64,000 nt of DNA, from the NCBI RefSeq assembly GCF_025318105.1, contig NZ_JAOANI010000014.1:62001-126000 (forward strand), given 5' to 3'. Origin of the DNA: Venatoribacter pacificus. Lineage in GTDB: Bacteria; Pseudomonadota; Gammaproteobacteria; Pseudomonadales; Oceanobacteraceae. Position numbers and translations under genes: made by a program. Positions 16,082-25,700 of this stretch are shown in pieces. Position 1 is the first letter of the stretch. Every line of letters begins with the position of its first letter. The notes beneath the pieces are model-generated. The model was not told where the DNA came from, ran no database searches, and saw nothing but the letters and a program-made list of their open reading frames with translations.

Positions 16082-18499
16082 GTGAGTAACATACCCGCCA
16101 ACCGTGCCGCGTTTAACGCGGCACGTTTTTTCCGCCTGCCACAGAACAGAGCCACCCGATTTGTGCTGTTGCTGGCAGTTTTTTGCCTGCTGTTAAAAAG
16201 TGCCGATTGGTTATGGCCACTGGCCGTACCCGATCCGCAACGCCAGACAGAAGGTGCGCAGAATGATTTTGCCCAGCTGGTGGTTGATCACCATGAACGG
16301 CCGTTGCGTGCCTTTGCCGACAGCAATGGAGTCTGGCGTTATCCGGTAGAGCTGAGCGAAGTATCGCCTTTTTATAAAGAGGCATTACTGAATTACGAAG
16401 ACCGCTGGTTTTATTATCACCCCGGAATCAATCCTTTTGCGCTGCTGAGGGCTACCTGGCAAAACTGGCGCTGCGGTTGTGTGGTATCCGGTGGCTCGAC
16501 CATTTCCATGCAGGTGGCACGGCGTTTTCATCCGCACTCACGCTCCATCGGCGGTAAGCTGGAACAGGCCTTGCGGGCATTACAGCTGGAGTGGCATTAC
16601 AGCAAAGATGAAATATTCACCCTGTATTTAAATTACGCGCCTATGGGCGGCGTGATTGAAGGGGTAGGGGCGGCCAGCCGTTTATATCTGGATAAACCGG
16701 CACTGGACTTATCGCTGGCCGAGTCGGCATTAATGGCGGTATTACCCCAGGCACCGTCGCGTTTGCGCCCCGACCGCTATCCGCAGCGGGCATTAAATGC
16801 ACGTAATAAAGTGCTGCAGCGCATGCTGGAATTTGGCGTGATTACCCAGGCCGATTATCAGCAGGCGTTGCTGGAACCGGTATTGGCCTATCAGCCGCAT
16901 ACACCGCAGCTGGCACCGTTACTGGCGCGGGAATTACGCCGGCAAAATGCCGATAAAAGCCTGATTAAAACCACGCTGGATGCCGATTTACAGTACGAGA
17001 TAGAAGATTATCTGGCGCAGGAAATTCAGCGTTTTCCGCCCAGTCATTCTGCCGCCATTCTGGTGCTGGATAATGCCAGCCACGAGGTGCGCGCCTATGC
17101 CGGTTCGGCCGATTTTGCCGACGATTCACGCTTCGGCCATGTCGATATGGTGCAGGCGCAGCGCTCGCCGGGGTCAACCTTAAAACCTTTTATTTATGGA
17201 CTGGCAATAGAAGACGGGCTGATTCACTCCGCCAGTTTATTGCGCGATGTACCACGCTATTTTACCGATTATCAGCCGGAAAATTTTACCCGCCATTTTT
17301 CCGGCCCGGTGTCGGCCACCGAAGCGTTACGGCAGTCACTTAATTTACCGGTGGTGCAGGTGCTGGAGGCTGTTACTCCGGAACGTTTTGCTGCAGCCCT
17401 TGCCAATGCCGGAGCACGCTACCGTATTCCCGGTGATGGTAAGGCCAACCTGAGTATGGCGCTGGGTGGCGGCGGATTATCGCTGGCGCAGCTGGTGCAA
17501 TTGTATTCTGCACTGGCGAATGGCGGTCAGGTCTGGCCGCTGCGTTATCTGAATGGGGAGTCGCCATCCGTCGCAGGCTCACGTTGGTTATTTTCGACAG
17601 AAACGGCCTGGGTATTAAACGATATGCTGCGAAGTCCGCGTCCGGACCGTGCGCGCAGTTATGCCCTGCAGGATAACGACCGCAGCATCGCCTGGAAAAC
17701 CGGCACCAGTTATGGCTTCCGAGATGCCTGGGCGGTGGGTGTGACTCCTGCTTATACCATTGGCGTGTGGTTTGGCCGCCCGGACGGCACGCCATCGCCC
17801 GGACATTACGGCGCGCTCAGTGCACTGCCGGTGCTGTTCCAGTTATTTGACCGCATTGAACATAAACCTGGGGTCCTGCCACAGCCGGAGCAGGTCAGTC
17901 AGGAAACCATCTGCTGGCCGTTGGGTAAGAGTGCCGCTGAAACCGCAGCCGATCAGTGCTTCCAGACCCATAAAGCCTGGCTGGTACGGAGTCAGCTGCC
18001 GCCGACCTTACGCGATGAGCGCAGCGATGGTTTATGGCGCAACCCGTTAACCTACTGGACCAGCGAACGCGGCTTATTGGTCGATAGCAGTTGTGATGTG
18101 CCCGCACGCACAGCGCACCAGCTGGCACTCTGGCCACGGCCGCTGGAACACTGGCTGCCGGCCAGTCAGCGCCTGCGTAACCGTTTACCCGCCGTTGATC
18201 CGCGCTGCAGCGAGCCTCCGGCTCTGGCACTCGAACCGCTGCAGATTACCGGTATTCAGGATGGCCTGATTCTGCGCTCCAGCCGTACCCGTGCCGGCGG
18301 CAGCGCTGCCTTACCGGAAATCTCGCTGCACGCTCAGGGTGGATTGGGTCCGCGCGACTGGTATGTGAATGGCCTGCACGTAGGCAGTAGTGGTGAGGCC
18401 GAAACCCTCAGTTACCGCTTCAGCGTGACCGGTGAGCAGGAAGTGGTGGTGATGGATGCTCAGGGCGAGCTTGACCGGCGTACACTGCAGGTAGAATAA
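16082..18499 (+). CDS. pbpC: Penicillin-binding protein 1C (peptidoglycan glycosyltransferase/transpeptidase)
   Basis: 805 residues, slightly longer than E. coli PBP1C (770). After a short cytoplasmic start and a membrane anchor (about residues 20-42) comes a GT51 domain with the catalytic Glu in YEDRWFYYHPG and the GGSTISMQVAR motif. The transpeptidase domain shows all three penicillin-binding motifs: SPGSTLK, SLN and KTGTSYGF. A C-terminal BiPBP_C-type domain closes the protein. The GTG at 16082 was used; its ribosome site is weak, consistent with translation coupled to the macroglobulin gene 40 bases upstream. Confidence 0.95.
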   Translation: MSNIPANRAAFNAARFFRLPQNRATRFVLLLAVFCLLLKSADWLWPLAVPDPQRQTEGAQNDFAQLVVDHHERPLRAFADSNGVWRYPVELSEVSPFYKEALLNYEDRWFYYHPGINPFALLRATWQNWRCGCVVSGGSTISMQVARRFHPHSRSIGGKLEQALRALQLEWHYSKDEIFTLYLNYAPMGGVIEGVGAASRLYLDKPALDLSLAESALMAVLPQAPSRLRPDRYPQRALNARNKVLQRMLEFGVITQADYQQALLEPVLAYQPHTPQLAPLLARELRRQNADKSLIKTTLDADLQYEIEDYLAQEIQRFPPSHSAAILVLDNASHEVRAYAGSADFADDSRFGHVDMVQAQRSPGSTLKPFIYGLAIEDGLIHSASLLRDVPRYFTDYQPENFTRHFSGPVSATEALRQSLNLPVVQVLEAVTPERFAAALANAGARYRIPGDGKANLSMALGGGGLSLAQLVQLYSALANGGQVWPLRYLNGESPSVAGSRWLFSTETAWVLNDMLRSPRPDRARSYALQDNDRSIAWKTGTSYGFRDAWAVGVTPAYTIGVWFGRPDGTPSPGHYGALSALPVLFQLFDRIEHKPGVLPQPEQVSQETICWPLGKSAAETAADQCFQTHKAWLVRSQLPPTLRDERSDGLWRNPLTYWTSERGLLVDSSCDVPARTAHQLALWPRPLEHWLPASQRLRNRLPAVDPRCSEPPALALEPLQITGIQDGLILRSSRTRAGGSAALPEISLHAQGGLGPRDWYVNGLHVGSSGEAETLSYRFSVTGEQEVVVMDAQGELDRRTLQVE

Positions 18500-18551
18500 C
18501 CTGACCCTTATGCTTTCCGGTTGCGGCAGGCTGTTGGTTTAAGCGGACGCG

Positions 18552-18560
18552 TGCTATAAC
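18552..18560 (+). promoter_or_regulatory. rfbC: Candidate extended -10 promoter of the rfbCDB operon
   Basis: TGC-TATAAC at 18552-18560 is an extended -10 element placed 55 bases before the rfbC ATG. No good -35 is seen at 17 bases, which extended -10 promoters can do without. It is followed by a GC-rich alternating stretch (gcgcgcgc). Confidence 0.35.
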
Positions 18561-18614
18561 GCGCGCGCTTCGTATTTATTTACTCCGCTGCCGCTTTCTT
18601 TTGTGGATACCACC

Positions 18615-19157
18615 ATGCTGACGCCGTCTTCCGTCTTTAACGATGTGTACATTATTGAACCCAGAGTCTATGAAGATGAGCGCGGCTTCTTTATGGAAAC
18701 CTTCCGTCAGGAATGGCTGGACGATCTGACCGGAGGCGCGGCGTTTGTGCAGGATAATCATTCGGCTTCCCATCAGGGCGTTTTGCGCGGCCTGCACTAT
18801 CAGCTGGAGCAACCGCAGGGCAAATTAGTGCGCGTGGTGGCAGGCCGTGTGTTTGATGTGATTGTTGATATGCGCCGCACTTCACCAACCTTTGGCCGCT
18901 GGCAGGGCTTCGAATTATCCGCTGACAACCGCCACCAGTTATGGGTGCCGCCGGGTTTTGCCCACGGCTTTTATACCCTGAGTGAACGGGCCGAATGCCT
19001 GTATCGCTGTACCGGTTATTTTCACGCACAAAGCGAACGCATTCTGCGCTGGGATGACGCGGATCTTGCTATCCGCTGGCCGTTACAGGGCGAACCCAAA
19101 TTATCTGAAAAAGACGCCAGAGGCTCCTCTTTTAAACAGGCCGATTATTTCGTATGA
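18615..19157 (+). CDS. rfbC: dTDP-4-dehydrorhamnose 3,5-epimerase
   Basis: 180 residues (E. coli RmlC 185). A cupin-fold epimerase acting third in dTDP-L-rhamnose synthesis. The family signature with the catalytic His is visible in QDNHSASHQGVLRGLHYQ, and the substrate pocket in VPPGFAHGFYTLSE. ATG 18615 was preferred to the in-frame GTG at 18603. It overlaps rfbD by four bases (ATGA), and rfbD overlaps rfbB by one, so the three are one tight operon supplying rhamnose for surface polysaccharide. Confidence 0.95.
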   Translation: MLTPSSVFNDVYIIEPRVYEDERGFFMETFRQEWLDDLTGGAAFVQDNHSASHQGVLRGLHYQLEQPQGKLVRVVAGRVFDVIVDMRRTSPTFGRWQGFELSADNRHQLWVPPGFAHGFYTLSERAECLYRCTGYFHAQSERILRWDDADLAIRWPLQGEPKLSEKDARGSSFKQADYFV

Positions 19158-20041
19158 CGCCGGTTAACGTATTACTGACCGGCGCCGGCGGCCAGCTGGG
19201 CCGGAGTCTGCAGGCAAGCTGCCCGGATTGGATCAGGCTGCGCGCCTGTGATCATCAGGCACTGGATATCTGCGACGACAACGCGTTGCGCCAGGCCTGT
19301 GACGGACAGCAGCTGGTGATTAACTGCGCCGCGTTTACCGCCGTCGATCAGGCAGAAATTCAGGCAGAAAAAGCGTACCGCGTAAATGCTGAGGCTGTTG
19401 CGGTACTGGCAGAAATCTGCCGTCAGCAGGGCGCGCGTTTACTGCATCTTTCCACCGATTATGTGTTTTCCGGATGCGGCGATACACCACTGATATCCGA
19501 GGCTGAAACCGGCCCGCTGAATATTTATGGTCAGTCTAAATTAGCGGGTGAACAACAGGCGGCCAGTATTTTAAAAGATGATCTGTTGGTTATCCGCAGC
19601 GCCTGGCTATACAGCCATTATGGCCATAATTTTTTACGCACCATGCTCAAATTAATGCAGGCCGGTCGTGATCTGCAGGTGGTTAATGACCAGTATGGCT
19701 CGCCTACTTCCGCAACAGAGCTGGCTGAGGTTATCTGGCAGTCGGCGTGGCTGCTGTATAACGGGCAATTACAGGGTATTTATCATTGGGCGGGCAGCGG
19801 TGTGGCCAGCTGGTATGAATTTGCCTGTGAAATACAGCGGCTGGCGCTCAGCCTTGGGCTGTTAACACAAGCGGTCAGAATTACTCCGCTCAGCAGTACT
19901 GCCTATGCCGCAAATAATCCGGCCATCCTCGCTCAACGTCCGGCATTTAGCGCACTGGACCCGGCCCCATTACATGCCCGGCTGCAACGTCAAGCTGTCT
20001 GCTGGCGCACAAGCCTGCAGCGTTGTCTGGAATCTCTCTGA
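19154..20041 (+). CDS. rfbD: dTDP-4-dehydrorhamnose reductase
   Basis: 295 residues, an extended short-chain dehydrogenase that makes dTDP-L-rhamnose with NAD(P)H. The dinucleotide loop TGAGGQLGRSL is at the N-terminus, the catalytic Tyr and Lys appear in NIYGQSKLAGE, and LSTDYVFSG precedes them as usual. It starts inside the stop region of rfbC (ATGA overlap) and its stop shares one base with the rfbB ATG (TGATG). Order C-D-B is less common than B-D-A-C, and no rfbA is attached. Confidence 0.95.
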   Translation: MTPVNVLLTGAGGQLGRSLQASCPDWIRLRACDHQALDICDDNALRQACDGQQLVINCAAFTAVDQAEIQAEKAYRVNAEAVAVLAEICRQQGARLLHLSTDYVFSGCGDTPLISEAETGPLNIYGQSKLAGEQQAASILKDDLLVIRSAWLYSHYGHNFLRTMLKLMQAGRDLQVVNDQYGSPTSATELAEVIWQSAWLLYNGQLQGIYHWAGSGVASWYEFACEIQRLALSLGLLTQAVRITPLSSTAYAANNPAILAQRPAFSALDPAPLHARLQRQAVCWRTSLQRCLESL

Positions 20042-21111
20042 TGAAACGTTTACTGGTAACCGGCGGTGCGGGATTTATCGGAGCCAATTTTATTGAATAC
20101 TGGCAGGAAGAGCATCCGCAGGATTTTATTGTGGTGCTCGATATCCTCAGTTACGCCGGTAATAAAGCCAATTTAGCTGAGGCGTTAAAACGGCCGAATA
20201 CGGTGTTTGTGCAGGGCAGTATTAACGACCGCAGCCTGATTGAATATTTACTGGCTTTTTATCGTCTGGATACGATCGTTAATTTTGCCGCAGAGTCCCA
20301 CGTCGACCGTTCGATCAGTGCACCGGAACAATTTGTCGAAACCAATATTGTCGGCATGCTGAATGTATTACAGGCAGCGCGTCATGTGTGGATTGAAGAA
20401 CCGCTTAACGCTGGTAAACCAGTGCTGCCGCATCGTTTTCATCATGTTTCAACCGATGAGGTTTTCGGTGATCTGGGTGAAGAGGGTGAACCATTCAGCG
20501 AGCACAGCCGTTATCAGCCGAGTAATCCTTATGCGGCCACCAAAGCGGCGTCTGATCATTTGTTAAATGCCTGGGCGAGAACCTACGGGCTGAATGTGAG
20601 TTTATCGAATTGTTCCAACAATTTCGGCCGTTATCAGTATCCGGAAAAACTGATGCCACGGATGATTACCAACATTCTGTTTGAGCGGCCTTTAACGGTA
20701 TTCGGTAATGGTCAGCAGGTACGCGACTGGTTATATGTGAAAGATCACGCGGCAGGTATCGATCGTATTCTTGGCGCCGGAAAAACAGGCTGCAATTACA
20801 ATATCGGCGGCCATAATGAACAGACCAATCTGCAGTTTATTCAGTTGTTGTGTGGCCTTATCAATGATGAGTTTGCCCGCGATGCTTCATTAGCAGAACA
20901 TTATCCGCAGGCCCTGAGTGCCATCGACGGACGTTCGCAACAGCTGATTACCCATGTGCAGGACAGGCCGGGGCATGACGTGCGTTACGCCATTAATGCC
21001 GGAAAAATCAGCAGAGAATTAGGATTTATGCCGCAGCATGATTTTGCCGCGGCGATGCTGGATACCGTGCGCTGGTATCTGCAGCATCCGCACTGGTTTG
21101 CGGCTCATTAA
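20041..21111 (+). CDS. rfbB: dTDP-glucose 4,6-dehydratase
   Basis: 356 residues (E. coli RmlB 361). The NAD-binding motif GGAGFIGANF is at the start, and the catalytic triad region reads STDEVFGDLG with YAATKAASDH. It converts dTDP-glucose to the 4-keto-6-deoxy sugar, the second step of the pathway, though here encoded last. The ATG at 20041 overlaps the rfbD stop by one base; an earlier in-frame start at 20023 lies within rfbD and was not chosen. The thymidylyltransferase gene rfbA that would supply its substrate is absent from the window. Confidence 0.95.
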   Translation: MKRLLVTGGAGFIGANFIEYWQEEHPQDFIVVLDILSYAGNKANLAEALKRPNTVFVQGSINDRSLIEYLLAFYRLDTIVNFAAESHVDRSISAPEQFVETNIVGMLNVLQAARHVWIEEPLNAGKPVLPHRFHHVSTDEVFGDLGEEGEPFSEHSRYQPSNPYAATKAASDHLLNAWARTYGLNVSLSNCSNNFGRYQYPEKLMPRMITNILFERPLTVFGNGQQVRDWLYVKDHAAGIDRILGAGKTGCNYNIGGHNEQTNLQFIQLLCGLINDEFARDASLAEHYPQALSAIDGRSQQLITHVQDRPGHDVRYAINAGKISRELGFMPQHDFAAAMLDTVRWYLQHPHWFAAH

Positions 21112-21113
21112 CG

Positions 21114-21134
21114 GGCTGAGCAGAACGCTCAGCC
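21114..21134. terminator. Possible bidirectional stem-loop between rfbB and dapD
   Basis: GGCTGAGC (21114-21121) and GCTCAGCC (21127-21134) pair over a five-base loop between two convergent genes. There is no strong T-tract on either side, so termination would be weak or factor-assisted. Confidence 0.45.
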
Positions 21135-21152
21135 GCGTTAAATTCTGCAGCC

Positions 21153-22184
21153 TCAGTTGTTGGCGTGCAATTCTTCGTTGAGCTGAATCGCGCTCTTGTT
21201 AGTAACGCACTGAACGGCACCGGTGATGGAATCACGACGGAACAGCAGGTCGGATTTACCGGCCAGATCACGGCCTTTAACCACTTCAACCACGTTTTTC
21301 TGATCGTCCAGTACCTGAATTTTGGTACCGGCGGTGACGTACAGACCGGCTTCAACGGTGCAGCGGTCGCCCAGTGGGATACCGATACCGGCGTTGGCGC
21401 CGAGCAGGCATTTTTCACCGACAGAAATAATGATGTTACCGCCGCCAGACAGTGTGCCCATGGTGGAGCAGCCACCGCCCAGATCAGAACCGTCACCCAC
21501 AACCACACCAGCAGAGATACGGCCTTCAACCATAGAAACGCCCATAGTGCCGGCATTAAAGTTAACAAAGCCTTCGTGCATGATGGTGGTGCCTTCGCCA
21601 ATGTAAGCGCCCAGACGCACACGTGCGGTGTGTGCAATACGCACGCCTTTCGGTACCACGTAATCGGTCATGCGCGGGAATTTATCCACGCTGTTGACGC
21701 TCAGCAGGTCGCCGTTCAGGCGGGCTTCCAGTTGTGCAGCTGGCAGCTCATCCAGATCGACTGCGCCTTTATTGGTCCAGGCCACGTTGGGCAGCAGGCC
21801 GAAGATACCGCCCAGATTCAGACCGTGTGGTTTTACCAGACGGTGAGACAGCAGGTGCAGCTTGAGGTAAACCTCTGGAGTAGAAGAGGCCTGTTCATCG
21901 GCGGCCAGAATAGTCACCACAACCGGCTTTTCGCTTTCGGTACAGGCGCGGGCCAGGGCAGCCTGCAGCGGATCGGCGCTGTCGAGTGCTGCAGCAAAGG
22001 CTTCCAGTTCGCCACCGTCAACATCCAGTGCAACGTTGCCTTCTTCATAGCCCAGAGCGCTTTTGGCGGCGTCAATCAGAGCGGCAGAAGGGTTCAGCAG
22101 TGGCTGCGGGTAAAATACTTCGAGCCAGTCACCTTTGCTGTTTTTGGTGCCGACACCAATGGCCAGGGCAAATGCGTTTGTCAT
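21153..22184 (-). CDS. dapD: 2,3,4,5-tetrahydropyridine-2,6-dicarboxylate N-succinyltransferase
   Basis: 343 residues, the long form of DapD found in Pseudomonas and relatives (the enteric form has about 274). It succinylates tetrahydrodipicolinate in lysine and meso-diaminopimelate synthesis. The C-terminal half is a left-handed beta-helix built of hexapeptide repeats (for example VRLGAYIGEGTTIMHEG, GDGSDLGGGCSTMGTL). Two ATGs stand in frame; GAGGA touches the first (22190) but is six bases from the second (22184), so the second was taken. The ArsC-like gene lies 54 bases upstream on the same strand, the arrangement also known from Pseudomonas. Confidence 0.96.
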   Translation of the reverse strand: MTNAFALAIGVGTKNSKGDWLEVFYPQPLLNPSAALIDAAKSALGYEEGNVALDVDGGELEAFAAALDSADPLQAALARACTESEKPVVVTILAADEQASSTPEVYLKLHLLSHRLVKPHGLNLGGIFGLLPNVAWTNKGAVDLDELPAAQLEARLNGDLLSVNSVDKFPRMTDYVVPKGVRIAHTARVRLGAYIGEGTTIMHEGFVNFNAGTMGVSMVEGRISAGVVVGDGSDLGGGCSTMGTLSGGGNIIISVGEKCLLGANAGIGIPLGDRCTVEAGLYVTAGTKIQVLDDQKNVVEVVKGRDLAGKSDLLFRRDSITGAVQCVTNKSAIQLNEELHANN

Positions 22185-22238
22185 AGTCATTCCTCAGATC
22201 GGGCGCGAATGCGCGTTCTAACGTAATTAATGAAATAT

Positions 22239-22583
22239 TCAGAATTTCAGTTCGGTGTATTCGGTAACGCTGAAGCCAAGTACTTTGGCGCTGCCGGTAT
22301 CCAGCAGCGGACGTTTGATAATGGACGGGTTATCCAGCATCACCGCACGGGCGCTTTGTTCATCAATATTGTCTTTGATGTCGTCCGGCAGTTTGCGCCA
22401 TGTCGTACCGCGCTTGTTCAGCAGGGCTTCATAGCCCAGCTCGCGGATCCAGCCATCCAGTAATTCAGCGCTTAAGCCGTCTTTTTTGTAGTCATGAAAC
22501 TGATAGTCAACACCGGCGTCTTCCAGCCACTTGCGGGCTTTCTTGATGGTGTCGCAGTTTTTGATGCCGTACATGGTAACCAC
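22239..22583 (-). CDS. ArsC/Spx-family thioredoxin-fold protein (YffB-like)
   Basis: 114 residues. The N-terminus MYGIKNCDTIKKARKWL has one Cys in the place of the arsenate reductase active site, as in YffB-type proteins of unknown role, and RGTTWRKL and IIKRPLLD further on are typical of ArsC-like folds. The start is set at GTG 22583, because AGGAG stands six bases before it; the next ATG (22574) is 15 bases away. It lies just upstream of dapD on the same strand. Reductase activity on arsenate is not supported by its context. Confidence 0.85.
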   Translation of the reverse strand: MVTMYGIKNCDTIKKARKWLEDAGVDYQFHDYKKDGLSAELLDGWIRELGYEALLNKRGTTWRKLPDDIKDNIDEQSARAVMLDNPSIIKRPLLDTGSAKVLGFSVTEYTELKF

Positions 22584-22775
22584 GGTGCGCTCCTGTTTTC
22601 TGGACGAAAATTCCGGGTGAAAGCTCTGCGCCAGAGTTCTGGCAAAAAAGAGGCGCAAGGATACCAGAAGGTGGCCAGCGGTTCAGCCGCTGGTGATTCC
22701 TATGGGGGAAACTAGGCTTAAGCAATACATCGCCGCTCACGGCAGGTGTTTCGTGGGTGATAGGGAGATATCAGC

Positions 22776-25700
22776 GTGCCAAACGTTATAAACAAGGGCA
22801 AACATCGCCAGCTCTGGGGCTGGGCGCTGGTGGCTCTGGCGGCGGGGCTGCTGATCAGTTTGTTGTTGTCAGCCAAAATCGGACAGCTGAACGATGAGCG
22901 TCTGCACGAATCTCTGACCAAGCAGGCATACGATCTGGCAGATCAGGCAGAGGAACGCATTGAGCTTTACCAGTACGGTCTGCGCGGTATGCGTGGTGCC
23001 ATCCTGACCGCCGGTGAGGATCTGAGCCGTGAGCTGGTGAAGCGTTACAGCGCCACCCGCGATGTCGATATTGAGTTTCCGGGCGCACGCGGGTTTGGCT
23101 TTATCCGCCGTGTAGCGCTGGCCGATGAGCCACAATTTATCCAGGCCGCTCAGTCCGATGACTGGCCGGATTTTAAAATACGCCAGCTGGGGCCACGCGC
23201 CGATGAGCGTTTTGTTATCCAATATATTGAACCGGTTGAGCGCAATGACGCTGCGGTTGGGCTGGATATTGCGTCTGAACTTAATCGCCGAGAGGCTGCC
23301 TGGTCATCTTTACTCAGTGGTGAGGTGCGCTTAACCGGCCCGATCACCCTGGTGCAGGCCACCGGCAGCCCACAACAGTCATTTCTGATTCTTATGCCGG
23401 TGTATCAGGGTGGTAAAACCCCGCAGACGCAGGCCGGACGCGAACAGCTGGGCTATGGCTGGAGCTACGCACCGTTATTAATGGCCGAGGTTATGGCCGA
23501 TCTGCGTATGCATGAGGATGAGCTGGCGCTGGAAATTGTCGATATGACCGATGCGCAACAACCGGTCAGTTTTTTTAATAACCAAACCTCCGCCGAGTTT
23601 GCTCATGTGGCCGGCTATCAGATTGAACGCACGATTTATGGTCGTCACTGGCAATTCCGTTTTCAGGTATATCCATCCTTTATTCATGCGTTAAATCTGC
23701 CTTCACCAGAGATTGTCTTTGCACTGGGCTCTCTTATCAGTGTGCTTATCAGTGCGTTATTGGCGTTGCTGGTAAGCAGCCGCCAGCGGCGCAGAGAATT
23801 TTTGGCACAACAGGAACGGCTGGCCTCCATTGTTGAAAGTTCGGCCGATGGCATCATCAGTCAGGATTGTCACGGTCATGTACAGAGCTGGAATCCGGCG
23901 GCGGCGAGGATGTTTGGCATTGCCGAAGCGGATGCTCTGGGACGGCCATTAATGGAGCTGATTCTTCCCCCCGAATTGCAGGAAGAAGAGCACCGGGTGT
24001 GTGTGGCGGCTTCACAGGGAGAACATTTGTTACCGAAAGAAGGGCAGCGCTGCCGCGTCGATGGCACCTTATTGGATGTGTCGGTTTCTTATGCCGTCAT
24101 TCACAACGCGGAAGGGAAAGTGGTAGGGGTGTCGGAAAGCATCCGGGATATCTCAGCGCAAAAAGCCGCTCAGGAAAAAATTATCGAGCTGAACAGCAAT
24201 CTGGAACGCCAGGTGGAAGAGCGTGCCGGTGAGGCCCAGCGTCTCAGCCAGCTGTTGCAAAGCGTGCTGGATTCCGCTTCTGAAGTTTCCATCATTGCCA
24301 CCGATCAAGAAGGCACGGTCACCCTGTTTAATCAGGGCGCTGAACGTATGCTGGGTTATCGTGCGGCAGAGTTTGTCGGTGTGCAGTCACCGGCGGTGTT
24401 GCACGTCGCGGAAGAGGTTGAAGCCTGTTCAGTTGAGCTGGAACGGGAATACGGTGAAAAAATCCGGGGCTTCCGGGTGTTTGTGTACCGCTCGGAGCTG
24501 GAAGGTGCCGAAACCCGTGAATGGACGTACATACGCAAAGATGGCCAGCCGTTGCTGGTTAGCCTGTCAGTAACCACGATGCGCGATAGTGCCGGTGAGA
24601 TCGTCGGTTACCTGGGGATTGCAATGGATATCAGCGAACAGCGGGCGCAGCACGATGCTCTGGCCGCGACCACGGCACAGCTGGCGATGGCGGCCGACGT
24701 CGCGCAGATGGGGATTTGGTCCTGGACTCCGGCCAATAACGATTTGCAATGGAATGACCGCATGTTTGAGCTGTACCAACAGCCGCTCAGCTTACGCGAC
24801 AACGGCCTGAACTATGACCACTGGCGCATGCGTATTCACCCGGATGATCTTGAGCGTACCGAGACGGCTCTCAACAATGCCGTTGCTGGTATCGGCGTGT
24901 ACGACCCGGTATTCCGCGTCGTATTGCCGGATGGCCGTGAGCGCAGTATTCAGGCTGGAGCTCAGGTTGAATATGCGGAAGACGGTACCTTATTGCGGGT
25001 CACCGGGATTAACAGCGATATCACCGATCAACTGCAGTACGAAGCCCGTCTGCGCGAAGCCAAAGAAGCAGCCGATGCCGCCAGTGCGGCTAAATCAGCC
25101 TTTCTGGCCAATATGAGTCACGAAATCCGTACCCCCATGAATGCCGTACTGGGCATGTTAAAACTGGTATCGCAGACCGATCTCAGTGAGCGGCAACGGG
25201 ATTATGTGAATAAATCTCAGGGCGCAGCCGGCTCGTTGCTCAGCCTGCTGAATGACATTCTCGACTACTCAAAAATTGAGGCGGGTAAGCTGCAGCTTGA
25301 TCGTCAGCCCTTTAACCTTGATGAAGTGATGCGTAATCTGGCGGTGGTGATATCCGGCAATCTCGGCAATAAACCGGTTGAAGTACTGTTTGACCTGGAC
25401 GTTTCACTGCCGCAAACCCTGATGGGCGACAGCAATCGTCTGCAGCAGATTTTAATTAATCTGGCGGGTAATGCACTGAAGTTTACCAGCAGCGGTTATG
25501 TCACCGTCCGGGCGCGCAGTGTAGCTACCGATGGTGAGCAGATCCGTCTGCGCATAGAGGTCGAAGATACCGGCATCGGCATCTCAGCCGACAACCAGCA
25601 GCGTATTTTTGACGGGTTTACCCAGGCCGAAGTATCGACCAGCCGCCGTTTTGGTGGCACAGGATTGGGGCTGGTTATCTGTAAGCGTCTGGTGTCGTTA

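Noticed and set aside
21165..22226. 353-codon plus-strand frame spanning all of dapD
   Set aside because: It is the antisense shadow of a well-supported gene in a GC-rich codon context, and has no family resemblance.
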